Shown: in pieces, positions 37,903 through 44,894 of the stretch | Layout of the letters: the number at the start of each line of letters is the position of its first letter | How positions within the stretch are numbered: the first letter of the stretch is position 1 | DNA from: VRUE01 sp963840565 | GTDB taxonomy: Bacteria > Actinomycetota > Thermoleophilia > Solirubrobacterales > 70-9 | Assembly (NCBI GenBank): GCA_963840565.1 | Contig: CAWIZH010000004.1 | Span: 248,001-312,000, forward strand | Reading direction: 5' to 3' | DNA: 64,000 nt | Notes under the pieces: generated by a model | What the model was told of the DNA's origin: nothing | What the model saw: only the letters and a program-made list of their open reading frames with translations | The model's database searches: none | Translations under genes and position numbers: made by a program

Positions 37903-38349
37903 TTAGCGTTCTAGAGCGACCAGGTGGTAGCGGCCGATCGCCAGCTCGTCGCCGTCTGCAACTCGTCCCCAGTCAACGATCTCGCCGTTGAGGAAGACGC
38001 CGTTGAGGCTGCGATCGTCGAGGACGCGCAGCGAGTCGGGCAGTTCGGAGACGATCAGGGCGTGGCGGCGGGAGACGCTGGGATCGTCGAGGCGGATGTC
38101 GGCGGTGGCGCTGCGGCCGATTCGCGTCCAGCCTCGCTTGATCTGGAAGACCCGGATCTCACCGTCGTCTTCGCGGCAAGCCAGATAGCGGCCGTCTTCT
38201 GGCAGCAGTGTTCGCGCCAAGTCGAGCCACTCTGGCGTCGAAACGGTCTCCGTGACCGCAAGTTCGGCGGTTTGGCCGTGCTCCTGCATCGGCTCGAAGA
38301 TCGAGTCGCGCTGGAACTCAGTCGCTCCGCAGCGCGGGCACTCGGGCAA
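37903..38349 (-). CDS. FHA-domain protein with zinc ribbon
   Basis: Starting at TTG 38349 this gives 148 aa with CPRC near the N-terminus and a C-terminal FHA domain (about 70-148: GWTRIGRSATADIRLDDPS, SRRHALIV, LNGVFLNGE). FHA domains bind phosphothreonine, so it probably works with a Ser/Thr kinase. The same frame stays open upstream to about 38511 and codes FFCASCGSHLSLREN just before the TTG, which completes a four-Cys zinc ribbon (CASC-CPRC). No ATG, GTG or TTG exists in that extension; AAAGGAG sits 5 nt ahead of ATC at 38469. The true start is therefore probably upstream and non-canonical. Confidence 0.8.
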   Translation of the reverse strand: MPECPRCGATEFQRDSIFEPMQEHGQTAELAVTETVSTPEWLDLARTLLPEDGRYLACREDDGEIRVFQIKRGWTRIGRSATADIRLDDPSVSRRHALIVSELPDSLRVLDDRSLNGVFLNGEIVDWGRVADGDELAIGRYHLVALER

Positions 38350-38506
38350 CTGGTCGTTCTCGCGCAGCGAGAGATGCGAGCCGCATGACGCACAAAAAAA
38401 CGTCCCTGAACCGGGGATCGTGCCTACGTCAAAGCTGTTACTGCTGATGCCGGGGCTGACAGTGATGATGGCGTCTCCTTTCCCGGCGCCTCCACAATTT
38501 ATGGTA

Positions 38507-38519
38507 GCGCTTTAAGCGC
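38507..38519. promoter_or_regulatory. palindrome upstream of the FHA gene
   Basis: GCGCTT-T-AAGCGC is a perfect 6-bp palindrome in the gap between the divergent FHA (minus) and SRPBCC (plus) genes, close to the probable 5' end of the FHA transcript. An operator is possible. A TAGAAT box at 38580-38585 may serve the SRPBCC gene. Confidence 0.3.
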
Positions 38520-38595
38520 CAACTCGCACAAACTTTTTGCCGCATTTTGGTCATTGCGGCCAGCCGCGGGGCGGTAGGACTAGAATCGCGCCGCC

Positions 38596-39114
38596 ATGGG
38601 CCCGGTCAGCGCAGAGATTGAGATTGACGTGCCGCGCCAGCGCGCCTTCGAGGCGATCGCCGACCTCTCCCAGCGCCCAGCCTTCACCGATCACTTCCTC
38701 GCCGACTTTCACCTGACCCGGATCGAGCCCACCGGTGTCGGCGCGGGGGCGCGCTTTCGCTTCGCGGTCTGGCCGCGGGCGGTCTGGATGGACACGACGA
38801 TCGCCGAGGTCGACGGGCCGCACCGATTGGTCGAGCACGGCCGCGGCGGCCGCCTCAACCGGATCCCGTCGACGACGCTCTGGGAGCTGACCGAGGGACC
38901 AGGCTCCCTGACCACGCTGCGCGTCTCCTACTGGACCGAGCCCTCGAACCCGGTGGATCGCGCGCTCGAGCTGCTCTCCGGGGCCTCGATTCCCTATGAA
39001 CGGCGCTGGCGCGAGGCGCTGCGGCGGCTGCGCGATCAGCTCGAGTCCGGCGAGCTCGATCGGCATCGCCTGGCGCTTGCCGGCGGCAACCGTCACGCGA
39101 CCGGTATTCCCTGA
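38596..39114 (+). CDS. SRPBCC (START/Bet v 1-like) family protein
   Basis: A 172-aa protein with the helix-grip pattern of polyketide cyclase/dehydrase-type SRPBCC proteins: an initial strand (VSAEIEIDVPRQRAFEAIADL), central strands with VWMDTTIAEVDGPHRLVEHG, and a long C-terminal helix (YERRWREALRRLRDQLESG). These bind hydrophobic ligands in a cavity; no catalytic residues can be assigned. The following lipoprotein gene starts 27 bp later on the same strand, so they may be co-transcribed. Confidence 0.78.
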   Translation: MGPVSAEIEIDVPRQRAFEAIADLSQRPAFTDHFLADFHLTRIEPTGVGAGARFRFAVWPRAVWMDTTIAEVDGPHRLVEHGRGGRLNRIPSTTLWELTEGPGSLTTLRVSYWTEPSNPVDRALELLSGASIPYERRWREALRRLRDQLESGELDRHRLALAGGNRHATGIP

Positions 39115-39141
39115 GCCCGGTCTTATAGGCTCTCGCCGCCG

Positions 39142-39690
39142 ATGCCCCGCCGCACCCGACTCGTCCTGCCGCTGCTCGCCGCCCTTGCGCTGGCCGTGCT
39201 GAGCGTGACCGTCTCGGCCTGCGGCTACTCGAGCGACTCCAAGGACGTCGTCGAGGGCGAGGTCGTGGAACTCGGCGATCTCAAGTACCAGGTGGTCTTC
39301 TCGCGCTTCCTCAACCCCAACGACAACGAGGACTCGGCCTACCTGGTCGGCCAGCGGCCGGCGAAGAAAGGCTCGAGCTACTTCGGGATCTTCCTCGAAG
39401 TCCAGAACAAGAGCGAAGAGAACCAGAAGCTCGCCGAAACCTTCACGATCGCCGACGCCGACGAGGAGACCTTCGACGCGATCCCCAGCGAAAGCCTCTA
39501 CGCCTTCCCCGTCGGCGGCGAGGTCGAACCGCAGGAACCGATCCCGGCTCCCGACTCAACCCCACAGCAGGGCCCGATCGAGGGCTCCCTGGTGCTCTTC
39601 GAACTACCATCAGCGGCCTCAGAGAACAGGCCGCTGACGCTTTCGATCGACGGCCCCGAAGGCCCGGCTGAAGTAACCCTCGACCTGTAG
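39142..39690 (+). CDS. lipoprotein with DUF4352-like domain
   Basis: A 182-aa protein with a clear lipoprotein signal (LALAVLSVTVSAC, Cys at about 31) and a beta-sandwich domain of about 130 aa. The order of elements (GDLKYQVVFSRFLNPND, GIFLEVQNKSEENQKL, FDAIPSE, a Pro-rich loop, then GSLVLFELP and LTLSIDG) follows the DUF4352/telomeric-repeat-binding-factor-2-like fold found in many Gram-positive lipoproteins. The role is unknown. The structured element at 39716-39865 follows the stop by 26 bp. Confidence 0.75.
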   Translation: MPRRTRLVLPLLAALALAVLSVTVSACGYSSDSKDVVEGEVVELGDLKYQVVFSRFLNPNDNEDSAYLVGQRPAKKGSSYFGIFLEVQNKSEENQKLAETFTIADADEETFDAIPSESLYAFPVGGEVEPQEPIPAPDSTPQQGPIEGSLVLFELPSAASENRPLTLSIDGPEGPAEVTLDL

Positions 39691-39715
39691 TCGGTCTCTT
39701 TCAAGCTGCGCACGG

Positions 39716-39865
39716 GAGAGGGGTCTGGTCCCCCTCCAGTCGAATTGACACCCCAAGAGCTTTGCTCTTGGGGTGAATGCAGAGCGCGGGCTACGCCCGC
39801 GCATTGACCGGATTGCATTTCCGCCGCTTCGCGACATTCGCCTGGAGGGGGACCAGACCCCTCTC
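39716..39865. repeat. structured inverted-repeat element, type I copy 2 (inverted)
   Basis: Arms 39716-39745 and 39836-39865 pair over 30 positions with one mismatch; the outer 24 bp are perfect. Read on the minus strand, the core aligns with 5474-5617, including the GTCGC-GAA-GCGGC stem and the 12-bp GCTCTTGGGGTG stem. The middle hairpin changes on both sides (GCGCGGGC-GTA-GCCCGCGC). The outer arms are unrelated to copy 1. With copy 3 it fills the 425-bp convergent gap 39691-40115, where I see no gene. Confidence 0.87.
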
Positions 39866-39897
39866 ATGCGTCTCGGTGGATGAACCCGACTCCTACG

Positions 39898-39963
39898 GGC
39901 ACCCAAGCTTTAAGGAACAGAAGTCGCGCAGGCCCGTTCGAAAGCTTGCGATGCTCGGGTGCT
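39898..39963. repeat. imperfect stem-loop between the two type I elements
   Basis: GCACCCAAGCTTT near 39900 faces AAAGCTT and GGGTGC near 39938-39963. The paired blocks are short (7 and 6 bp) and separated by an internal loop. It may be a decayed element or a linker structure. Confidence 0.35.
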
Positions 39964-39969
39964 GTGGAC

Positions 39970-40111
39970 GGGATGGTGGGTGGGTCTCTGCGGGAATGTC
40001 GCGAAGCGGCGGAAAGGCATTCCGGTGTCTGCGCGGCGCAGCCGCGCACCAAATTCATCCCAGCGCGAAGCGCTGGGATGTCAATTCCCGCAGAGACCCA
40101 CCCACCATCCC
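39970..40111. repeat. structured inverted-repeat element, type I copy 3
   Basis: Arms 39970-39997 and 40084-40111 are perfectly complementary over 28 bp. The core aligns directly with 5474-5617 (AATGTCGCGAAGCGGCGG onward). The last inner stem differs from the other copies on both strands (CATCCCAGCGC-GAA-GCGCTGGGATG), a compensatory change. It ends 4 bp before the penicillin-binding protein stop codon on the opposite strand. Confidence 0.87.
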
Positions 40112-40115
40112 ACGC

Positions 40116-41849
40116 TCACAGTCCAGCCGAAAGCACCTGCGCCGCAGCCGGTGCCGCGACTTCGCCGCCTGCTGCTTCGGCTTCGATCAGCAGTACCCCG
40201 ATCGCCAGCTTTGCCTTTTCCGCAGGTGCGAAGGCGGCGAACCAGGCGTCCTTGCGCTGCTGGGGGTGTTCGGAGTTCTCTTCGCCCGGCCGGGGACCGA
40301 GCTCTGCCGTGCCCGTCTTGCCGGCCACCTGAGCCTCGGGGATCGCCCCTGCGGTGCCGGTGCCGCCGGTGACCACGCCCACCATCAGTTCGGTCAGTTC
40401 GTTGGCGATCTTGGTCGACATCACGCGCACCGGCTGAGCTTCCGGCCGCAGCTTCTTGTTGGCGACGATCGAGGTCGGTTCGCGCACCCCGCCGTTGGCG
40501 ATCGTCTGCGCCACGGTCGCCATCTGCAGCGGCGTCGCCAGCACTTCGCCCTGGCCGATCGCGCTGACGCCGAGGTCGAGTTCATCGCCGATTTCGGTCG
40601 GGATCGTCGACTCTTCCGGTTCTACTTCGTTGACGATCCGCGATGCGTAGAGGGTCGGCGGCGAGTTGAAGCCGAACCGTTCCGCCACTTCAACCAGTTC
40701 GTCGTTGCCGATCTTCGGCCCCAGCGGGGCAAAGTCGGCGTTGCATGACTCGGCGAAGGCTTCGCGGAAGCTGCCGCCGCAGAACTCGCCGTTGGCGTTT
40801 TCGATGAAGCGGCCGCCGACGTTGACGCCGCTGGTGATTTCGAATTCGTCGTCGAGGGAGACGACGCCCTTCTCCAGGGCCGCCGTCGTGGTGATCGTCT
40901 TGAAGGTCGACCCGGGCGGTTGCGGAGCGGAGTAGGCCTGGCCGGCGAGGGCGCGGACGTCGCCGTTGCGCGAGTCAAGCAGGACGATGCCGCCGACCCG
41001 GCCGGCGAGGGCGGAGACCGCGGATTCCTGCAGGTCGGGGTCGATCGTCGTCTTCACCGCTGCCCCGGGGCTTGGGTCGTCCTTGGCGACGGTGCGCGAG
41101 GTGCTGCCATCTTCGCTCACGGCCAGCAGCGAGCCGCCTGGCTTGCCGGCGAGGCGGGCGTTGAAGGCCTTCTCGAGGCCGCTGACCCCGACCGGGGTGT
41201 CGGGCGCGAGCCCCTTGCGGGCGAGCTCCTCGGCGTCGGTTTCTTCAGCCGTGCCGACTTCTCCGGTAACGTCGATCGCCGAGCTGCCGAGCGGGTGAGC
41301 ACGGGCTTCGGCCGGCCCCTCGGCCAGCGGTGTGCCGTCGGCGGCGAGGATCGGGGCACGCGGGGCGAGCTCGATCTGGTTTTCGAGATGCTCGCCGCTG
41401 CGCAGGCCTGGGAAGACGAGGCTCGGGTCCCAGGCGATGCCGCCTTCGTCAAAGGGAATTTCGACCGCGCCTTCCACCGGGCCGAAAGCGGCGGTGGTGG
41501 CGACCATCGACACCGGCACCACCGTCGACCCATTCCTCGACGTTTCATCCGATGGGGAGTCGGGGTCAAGGGAGCGTTGCGTCGCAATCATCGCTGCGTC
41601 GCGGTAGGCGAGAGCGAAGTCGTTGAGCTCGATCGCCTGCTTCGAAGCAGGATTCAACTCGTTGTACATCGCCGCGAATTCCTTGTTTTGCCAGGCGTCG
41701 GTGAAGCGCTTGGCGGCTTCCTTGTTGGGCGAGCCGGGAGCGCCCGCGATCGCGCCGACTACGAAGGCGACCAGCGCTATCAGCGCGAGGGGCAACATGC
41801 GGGTGACAATGCGGCGACGCCGCTCCACCTCGGGTGCGAGAGGACTCAT
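40116..41849 (-). CDS. penicillin-binding protein with MecA-type N-terminal domain (transpeptidase)
   Basis: A 577-aa class B-type peptidoglycan transpeptidase. One N-terminal membrane helix (about 19-36) is followed by an NTF2-like MecA_N domain (about 45-150), a dimerisation/linker domain, and the transpeptidase domain. The active-site motifs are all present: S314-T-F-K317 in PPGSTFKTIT, S368-C-N370 and K511-T-G513. It cross-links peptide stems outside the membrane. In low-GC bacteria this domain order is found in PBP2a, but it is common in actinobacterial PBPs and does not by itself indicate resistance. The gene is divergent from the MarP-like gene, with a long inverted element between them. 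Confidence 0.92.
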   Translation of the reverse strand: MSPLAPEVERRRRIVTRMLPLALIALVAFVVGAIAGAPGSPNKEAAKRFTDAWQNKEFAAMYNELNPASKQAIELNDFALAYRDAAMIATQRSLDPDSPSDETSRNGSTVVPVSMVATTAAFGPVEGAVEIPFDEGGIAWDPSLVFPGLRSGEHLENQIELAPRAPILAADGTPLAEGPAEARAHPLGSSAIDVTGEVGTAEETDAEELARKGLAPDTPVGVSGLEKAFNARLAGKPGGSLLAVSEDGSTSRTVAKDDPSPGAAVKTTIDPDLQESAVSALAGRVGGIVLLDSRNGDVRALAGQAYSAPQPPGSTFKTITTTAALEKGVVSLDDEFEITSGVNVGGRFIENANGEFCGGSFREAFAESCNADFAPLGPKIGNDELVEVAERFGFNSPPTLYASRIVNEVEPEESTIPTEIGDELDLGVSAIGQGEVLATPLQMATVAQTIANGGVREPTSIVANKKLRPEAQPVRVMSTKIANELTELMVGVVTGGTGTAGAIPEAQVAGKTGTAELGPRPGEENSEHPQQRKDAWFAAFAPAEKAKLAIGVLLIEAEAAGGEVAAPAAAQVLSAGL

Positions 41850-41867
41850 TTTGCGTGAAAGGTAGTG

Positions 41868-41983
41868 GAGCGGGCGGGTGCCTCTCCTGCGCGCTGGCTT
41901 TTTCGCCTTGCGCGCAGGGTTTCTCGCTGAGCGGTCTGTGCGAAAAAGATGACGCCGCGCGCAGGAGAGGCACCCGCCCGCTC
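41868..41983. repeat. structured inverted-repeat element, type III
   Basis: Arms 41868-41894 and 41957-41983 are perfectly complementary over 27 bp. Inside, CTTTTTCGC (41898-41906) pairs with GCGAAAAAG (41940-41948). The core is unlike types I and II. Unlike the others it lies between divergent genes, 18 bp from the PBP start and 21 bp from the MarP-like start, so it occupies the promoter region of both. Confidence 0.82.
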
Positions 41984-42004
41984 TTGCCTGCTTCCATATG
42001 GGCT

Positions 42005-43150
42005 GTGACCGTGCTCGACATTGGGATCGTCGCCTTCACCCTGGCCCTTGGGCTCTGGGGATATCGCCAGGGGTTGATCGTCGGGACGTTGACCTTGATT
42101 GGGTTTGCCTTGGGTGCTTTTGCGGGGAGTCGGATCGGGCCGCTAGTGCTCAACCAGGGAGCTGAGTCGCCCTATGCGCCGCTTTGTGCGGCGCTGGGCG
42201 CGCTGATCGGTGGGGCTCTTGTCGCGGTGACTCTGGAGAGCATGGCGCTGGGATTGCGCTCTCGGTTGATCCGCGGTACCGGGGCGCTGCACTTGGCTGA
42301 CGGTGCCGGTGGGGCGGCTCTGGTTGCCTCGGTGGCGCTTGGGGTCGTCTGGGTCTTCGGTGCCGTTGCCCTGCATGCGCCCGGGACGGCGCAGCTGCGG
42401 GCTGATGTGCAGCGCTCGGTGATCCTGCGCAGCCTCAACGAAGTGCTGCCGCCCTCGGGGCCGATCCTGCATGCGTTGGACCGGGTTGATCCGGCGCCTT
42501 CGATCGTCGGGCCGGCGAGCCCGGTGGCGAGCCCCGACCCCGCGATCGTCTCCGACCCGGATGTGGTCAACGCCGGAGGCTCGGTGGTTCGCGTCCTGGG
42601 GACTGCCTGCGGCCTTGGGGTCGAGGGCTCGGGCTGGGTCGCCGGTCCGGGACTGGTCGTCACCAATGCCCACGTCGTCGCGGGCGAGGACGACACGACC
42701 GTTACGAGCCGGGAAGGCGCCTCGCTCGATGCGACCCCGGTCTACTACGACCCGGAAAACGACCTGGCCCTGTTGCACGTCGACGCCGAACTGCCGGTTC
42801 TCTCCCTCGTTTCCGATCCGTCGTCGGGCACGTCAGGGGCGGTGCTCGGCTACCCGGAGAACGGCCCTTACGCCGAGGCCCCGGCCCGGCTAGGCGAGAC
42901 CCGGGAAACGATCAGCGAGGACTCATACGGCAACGGCCCGATCCGCCGCCCGATCACCTCCCTGCGCGGCAGCGTCCGCAGCGGCAACTCCGGCGGCCCC
43001 CTCGTGGACAGCCGAGGCCGAGTCCTGGGCACGGTCTTCGCGGCAACCACTACGGGCACTCCGGGCGGCTTTGCTGTCCCCAACGACGTGGTCGTCGGTG
43101 CTCTGCGTGCGGCGTCGGCTTCCGTCGATACCGGTCCTTGCGCAAGCTGA
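42005..43150 (+). CDS. MarP-like membrane serine protease (CvpA plus trypsin-like domain)
   Basis: A 381-aa protein with four N-terminal membrane helices of the CvpA/colicin V production type (about 1-110), then an extracytoplasmic chymotrypsin-fold protease. The triad is His223 (TNAHVVAG), Asp253 (ENDLALLHVD) and Ser329 (SGNSGGPLV). This architecture matches mycobacterial MarP, an acid- and oxidative-stress protease that processes a peptidoglycan hydrolase. GTG 42005 is the first start that precedes the first membrane helix; the longer frame runs into the inverted element. The neighbouring PBP fits a role in cell-wall homeostasis. Confidence 0.85.
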   Translation: MTVLDIGIVAFTLALGLWGYRQGLIVGTLTLIGFALGAFAGSRIGPLVLNQGAESPYAPLCAALGALIGGALVAVTLESMALGLRSRLIRGTGALHLADGAGGAALVASVALGVVWVFGAVALHAPGTAQLRADVQRSVILRSLNEVLPPSGPILHALDRVDPAPSIVGPASPVASPDPAIVSDPDVVNAGGSVVRVLGTACGLGVEGSGWVAGPGLVVTNAHVVAGEDDTTVTSREGASLDATPVYYDPENDLALLHVDAELPVLSLVSDPSSGTSGAVLGYPENGPYAEAPARLGETRETISEDSYGNGPIRRPITSLRGSVRSGNSGGPLVDSRGRVLGTVFAATTTGTPGGFAVPNDVVVGALRAASASVDTGPCAS

Positions 43151-43154
43151 CGGC

Positions 43155-43182
43155 TTGACCTCAGACATACGTTGTATGTACA
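43155..43182 (+). promoter_or_regulatory. promoter and operator of the DUF1778-GNAT pair
   Basis: TTGACC (43155-43160) is a plausible -35 box. ACATAC-GTT-GTATGT (43165-43179) is a perfect 6-bp palindrome lying between it and a -10-like TGTACA (43177-43182). An antitoxin dimer bound here would block the promoter, as expected for autoregulated toxin-antitoxin operons. Confidence 0.55.
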
Positions 43183-43194
43183 GTTCGTGTCGAG

Positions 43195-43476
43195 ATGGCT
43201 GCGGCGAAATCACATAAAGAAGCCAAGGGAAGGGTCAACCTTCGCATCGAGCAGGAGGACCGGGCACTGTTTGCGCGCGCCGCGACGGTCCACCGCGAGT
43301 CGCTTACGCAGTTTTTGGTTGAGAGCGGGCGCGAGCGAGCGGAGCGGCTTCTTGCCGACCGAACGAGCTTCCAGGTCGATTCCGCCGCATGGCGAAAGCT
43401 CGTCGCCGCAATGGACCGGCCGGCGCAAAAGCAGCCCGAGCTCGCAAGGCTCTTTTCCCGCCCCCGCCCTGAATAG
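43195..43476 (+). CDS. DUF1778 (TacA-like) antitoxin
   Basis: A 93-aa protein with the ribbon-helix-helix start of DUF1778 antitoxins: VNLRIEQEDRALFARAATV, then LTQFLVESGRERAERLL. The C-terminal tail (about 60-93) would wrap the toxin and occlude its active site. It ends 5 bp before the GNAT gene, as in TacAT pairs. The operator at 43165-43179 suggests that it represses its own promoter. Confidence 0.88.
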   Translation: MAAAKSHKEAKGRVNLRIEQEDRALFARAATVHRESLTQFLVESGRERAERLLADRTSFQVDSAAWRKLVAAMDRPAQKQPELARLFSRPRPE

Positions 43477-43481
43477 GGCTA

Positions 43482-44024
43482 GTGCCGCGGTTTCTCGATC
43501 CCCAGCCACTCGGCGCCGATCACCGCATTAACGGATTCGAATGCGGCATAGGGTCGCTTGACGTCTGGCTCGTCAAGCATGCGCGTGCCGCTTTCGGGGC
43601 AGGATCGGCCAGGACCTATGTCGTCATCGATGCTGAGCAGGAGAGGGTCGTCGGCTATCACGCACTTTCGGTCGCCTCGATCGGGCACGAGATCGCGACT
43701 GATCGAGCCCGGAAAGGCATGCCAGGTCACCAGATCCCGGCCATGCTGCTGGCCCGTTTGGCGGTCGACGCGTCTGTTCAAGGGCGGGGGATCGGGGCTT
43801 TCCTATTGCGCGACGCGATGAGCAGAGCGCTTTCGGTAGCTGAGCAAGCGGCAGTTCGCATCTTGCTCGTCCATGCTCTAAACGACGAGGCCCGACGCTT
43901 CTACGAGCACTTTGGCTTCGAACCCTCTCCCTCGGACCCGATGAACCTTCAAGTCATCATCAAGGATGTCAGGGCGGCGCTCGACAGCGCTGCCAAAGAG
44001 CGGTGGTGGGTCAGTTTGAAATAG
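43482..44024 (+). CDS. GNAT-family toxin (TacT-like aminoacyl-tRNA acetyltransferase)
   Basis: A 180-aa GNAT acetyltransferase. The acetyl-CoA loop is VQGRGIGAFLLRDAM (about 103-118), and FYEHFGFEPSPSDPMNLQV provides the C-terminal Tyr region typical of TacT/AtaT/ItaT toxins, which acetylate the amino group of charged tRNAs and stop translation. N-terminal residues FECGIGSLDVWL also follow the toxin subgroup. GTG start, 5 bp after the antitoxin. The toxin assignment rests on family and pairing; tRNA specificity is not predictable. Confidence 0.87.
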   Translation: MPRFLDPQPLGADHRINGFECGIGSLDVWLVKHARAAFGAGSARTYVVIDAEQERVVGYHALSVASIGHEIATDRARKGMPGHQIPAMLLARLAVDASVQGRGIGAFLLRDAMSRALSVAEQAAVRILLVHALNDEARRFYEHFGFEPSPSDPMNLQVIIKDVRAALDSAAKERWWVSLK

Positions 44025-44069
44025 GACGCCTTTGGCCCTAGACCACCACGGTCGATTGCTCTAGCTTCG

Positions 44070-44122
44070 TCTTGGTCCACATAGACCAAGAGCGCCCCCG
44101 CGTCGGTGGAACGACCGGGGGC
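44070..44122. promoter_or_regulatory. two adjacent inverted repeats before a small regulator operon
   Basis: TCTTGGTC (44070-44077) and GACCAAGA (44084-44091) form perfect 8-bp arms around CACATA. GCCCCCG (44094-44100) pairs with CGGGGGC (44116-44122), extended inside by GTCG/CGAC. AGGAGG follows at 44132-44137. The first repeat looks like an operator and the second like an attenuator or terminator hairpin. Confidence 0.5.
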
Positions 44123-44145
44123 ATGGCACCAGGAGGTAAGTCCCG

Positions 44146-44394
44146 ATGCTCAGCAAGCCTAACCCGCGGCGAGGGTGCACGGACGCGGCAGTTCAGCGCG
44201 CGGTCTTGGCGCTCGCCCTGGCCCCGTACTCGCACTGGCGCACGATCCCCGAACTGGCCCGTCAGATCGACTGTGGCGACGCCGTAGAGCGCGCTGTCCG
44301 CGATCTCGTCGGCGTCGGGCTGCTCGAATGCCGGGGCCTCTCGATTCGGCCGACTCCTGCCGCCGCTCATTTCGAGCGCTTGGAACTCCCGTGA
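44146..44394 (+). CDS. small winged-helix-like protein
   Basis: An 82-aa protein preceded by a strong AGGAGG. The middle (RTIPELARQIDCGDAVERAVRDLVGVGLLECRG) has the helix-turn-helix plus wing rhythm of small actinobacterial winged-helix regulators. Its stop overlaps the following XRE gene as GTGA, so the two are made together. I cannot assign a specific target; the inverted repeats upstream suggest autoregulation. Confidence 0.7.
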   Translation: MLSKPNPRRGCTDAAVQRAVLALALAPYSHWRTIPELARQIDCGDAVERAVRDLVGVGLLECRGLSIRPTPAAAHFERLELP

Positions 44395-44663
44395 CGGTCG
44401 CAGAGCAGTTCGGAGACAACCTCCGCCGCTGCCGCAACCGCGCTGGCCTGTCTCAGGAAGAGACCGCTGTCCGCGCCTCGCTTCATCGCACGGCGGTTGG
44501 CCAGCTTGAGAGGGCAGAGCGCCTTCCCCGCATCGACACGCTCATCAAGCTCGCGGGGGCGCTCAACGCCAGCACTGCCGAACTACTTGAGGGGTTGGCT
44601 TGGGAACCGGGCGGGACGCGCCTTGGCCACTTCGAGCTACCCGACGACAGCGGTACCCTCTGA
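44391..44663 (+). CDS. XRE-family helix-turn-helix regulator
   Basis: A 90-aa protein with one HTH_3 domain: FGDNLRRCRNRAGLSQEETA, then VGQLERAERLPRIDTLIKLA. Size and position resemble controller (C) proteins of restriction-modification loci, and a methyltransferase-nuclease gene lies just downstream on the other strand. GTG 44391 overlaps the previous stop. It is followed after 3 bp by a small basic protein, so three small genes form one unit. Confidence 0.82.
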   Translation: MTVAEQFGDNLRRCRNRAGLSQEETAVRASLHRTAVGQLERAERLPRIDTLIKLAGALNASTAELLEGLAWEPGGTRLGHFELPDDSGTL

Positions 44664-44666
44664 GCT

Positions 44667-44891
44667 ATGGCAAAGCAGTCCAAGAAGCCTGCCGATCTCA
44701 ACCGACTTGCCGCAGCCATCGTGGGTGATGCGACTGACGAGACGCCGCAGGAGCCGGAGAGTCGCCAAGCACAAGCTGGCCGTACGGGCGGACTGAAGGG
44801 CGGCAAGGCCCGTGCCAAGCAGCTATCACCGGCAAAGCGTTCTGAGATTGCCCGTGCCGCCGCTCAGGCGCGGTGGCGACAGTCTTCGTAA
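44667..44891 (+). CDS. small basic protein, unknown function
   Basis: A 74-aa protein. The C-terminal half (GRTGGLKGGKARAKQLSPAK, then SEIARAAAQARW) is a basic motif I have seen in many small actinobacterial and phage proteins of unknown role, probably nucleic-acid binding. It starts 3 bp after the XRE stop and ends 3 bp before the convergent methyltransferase stop at 44895. Confidence 0.68.
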   Translation: MAKQSKKPADLNRLAAAIVGDATDETPQEPESRQAQAGRTGGLKGGKARAKQLSPAKRSEIARAAAQARWRQSS

Positions 44892-44894
44892 CCG

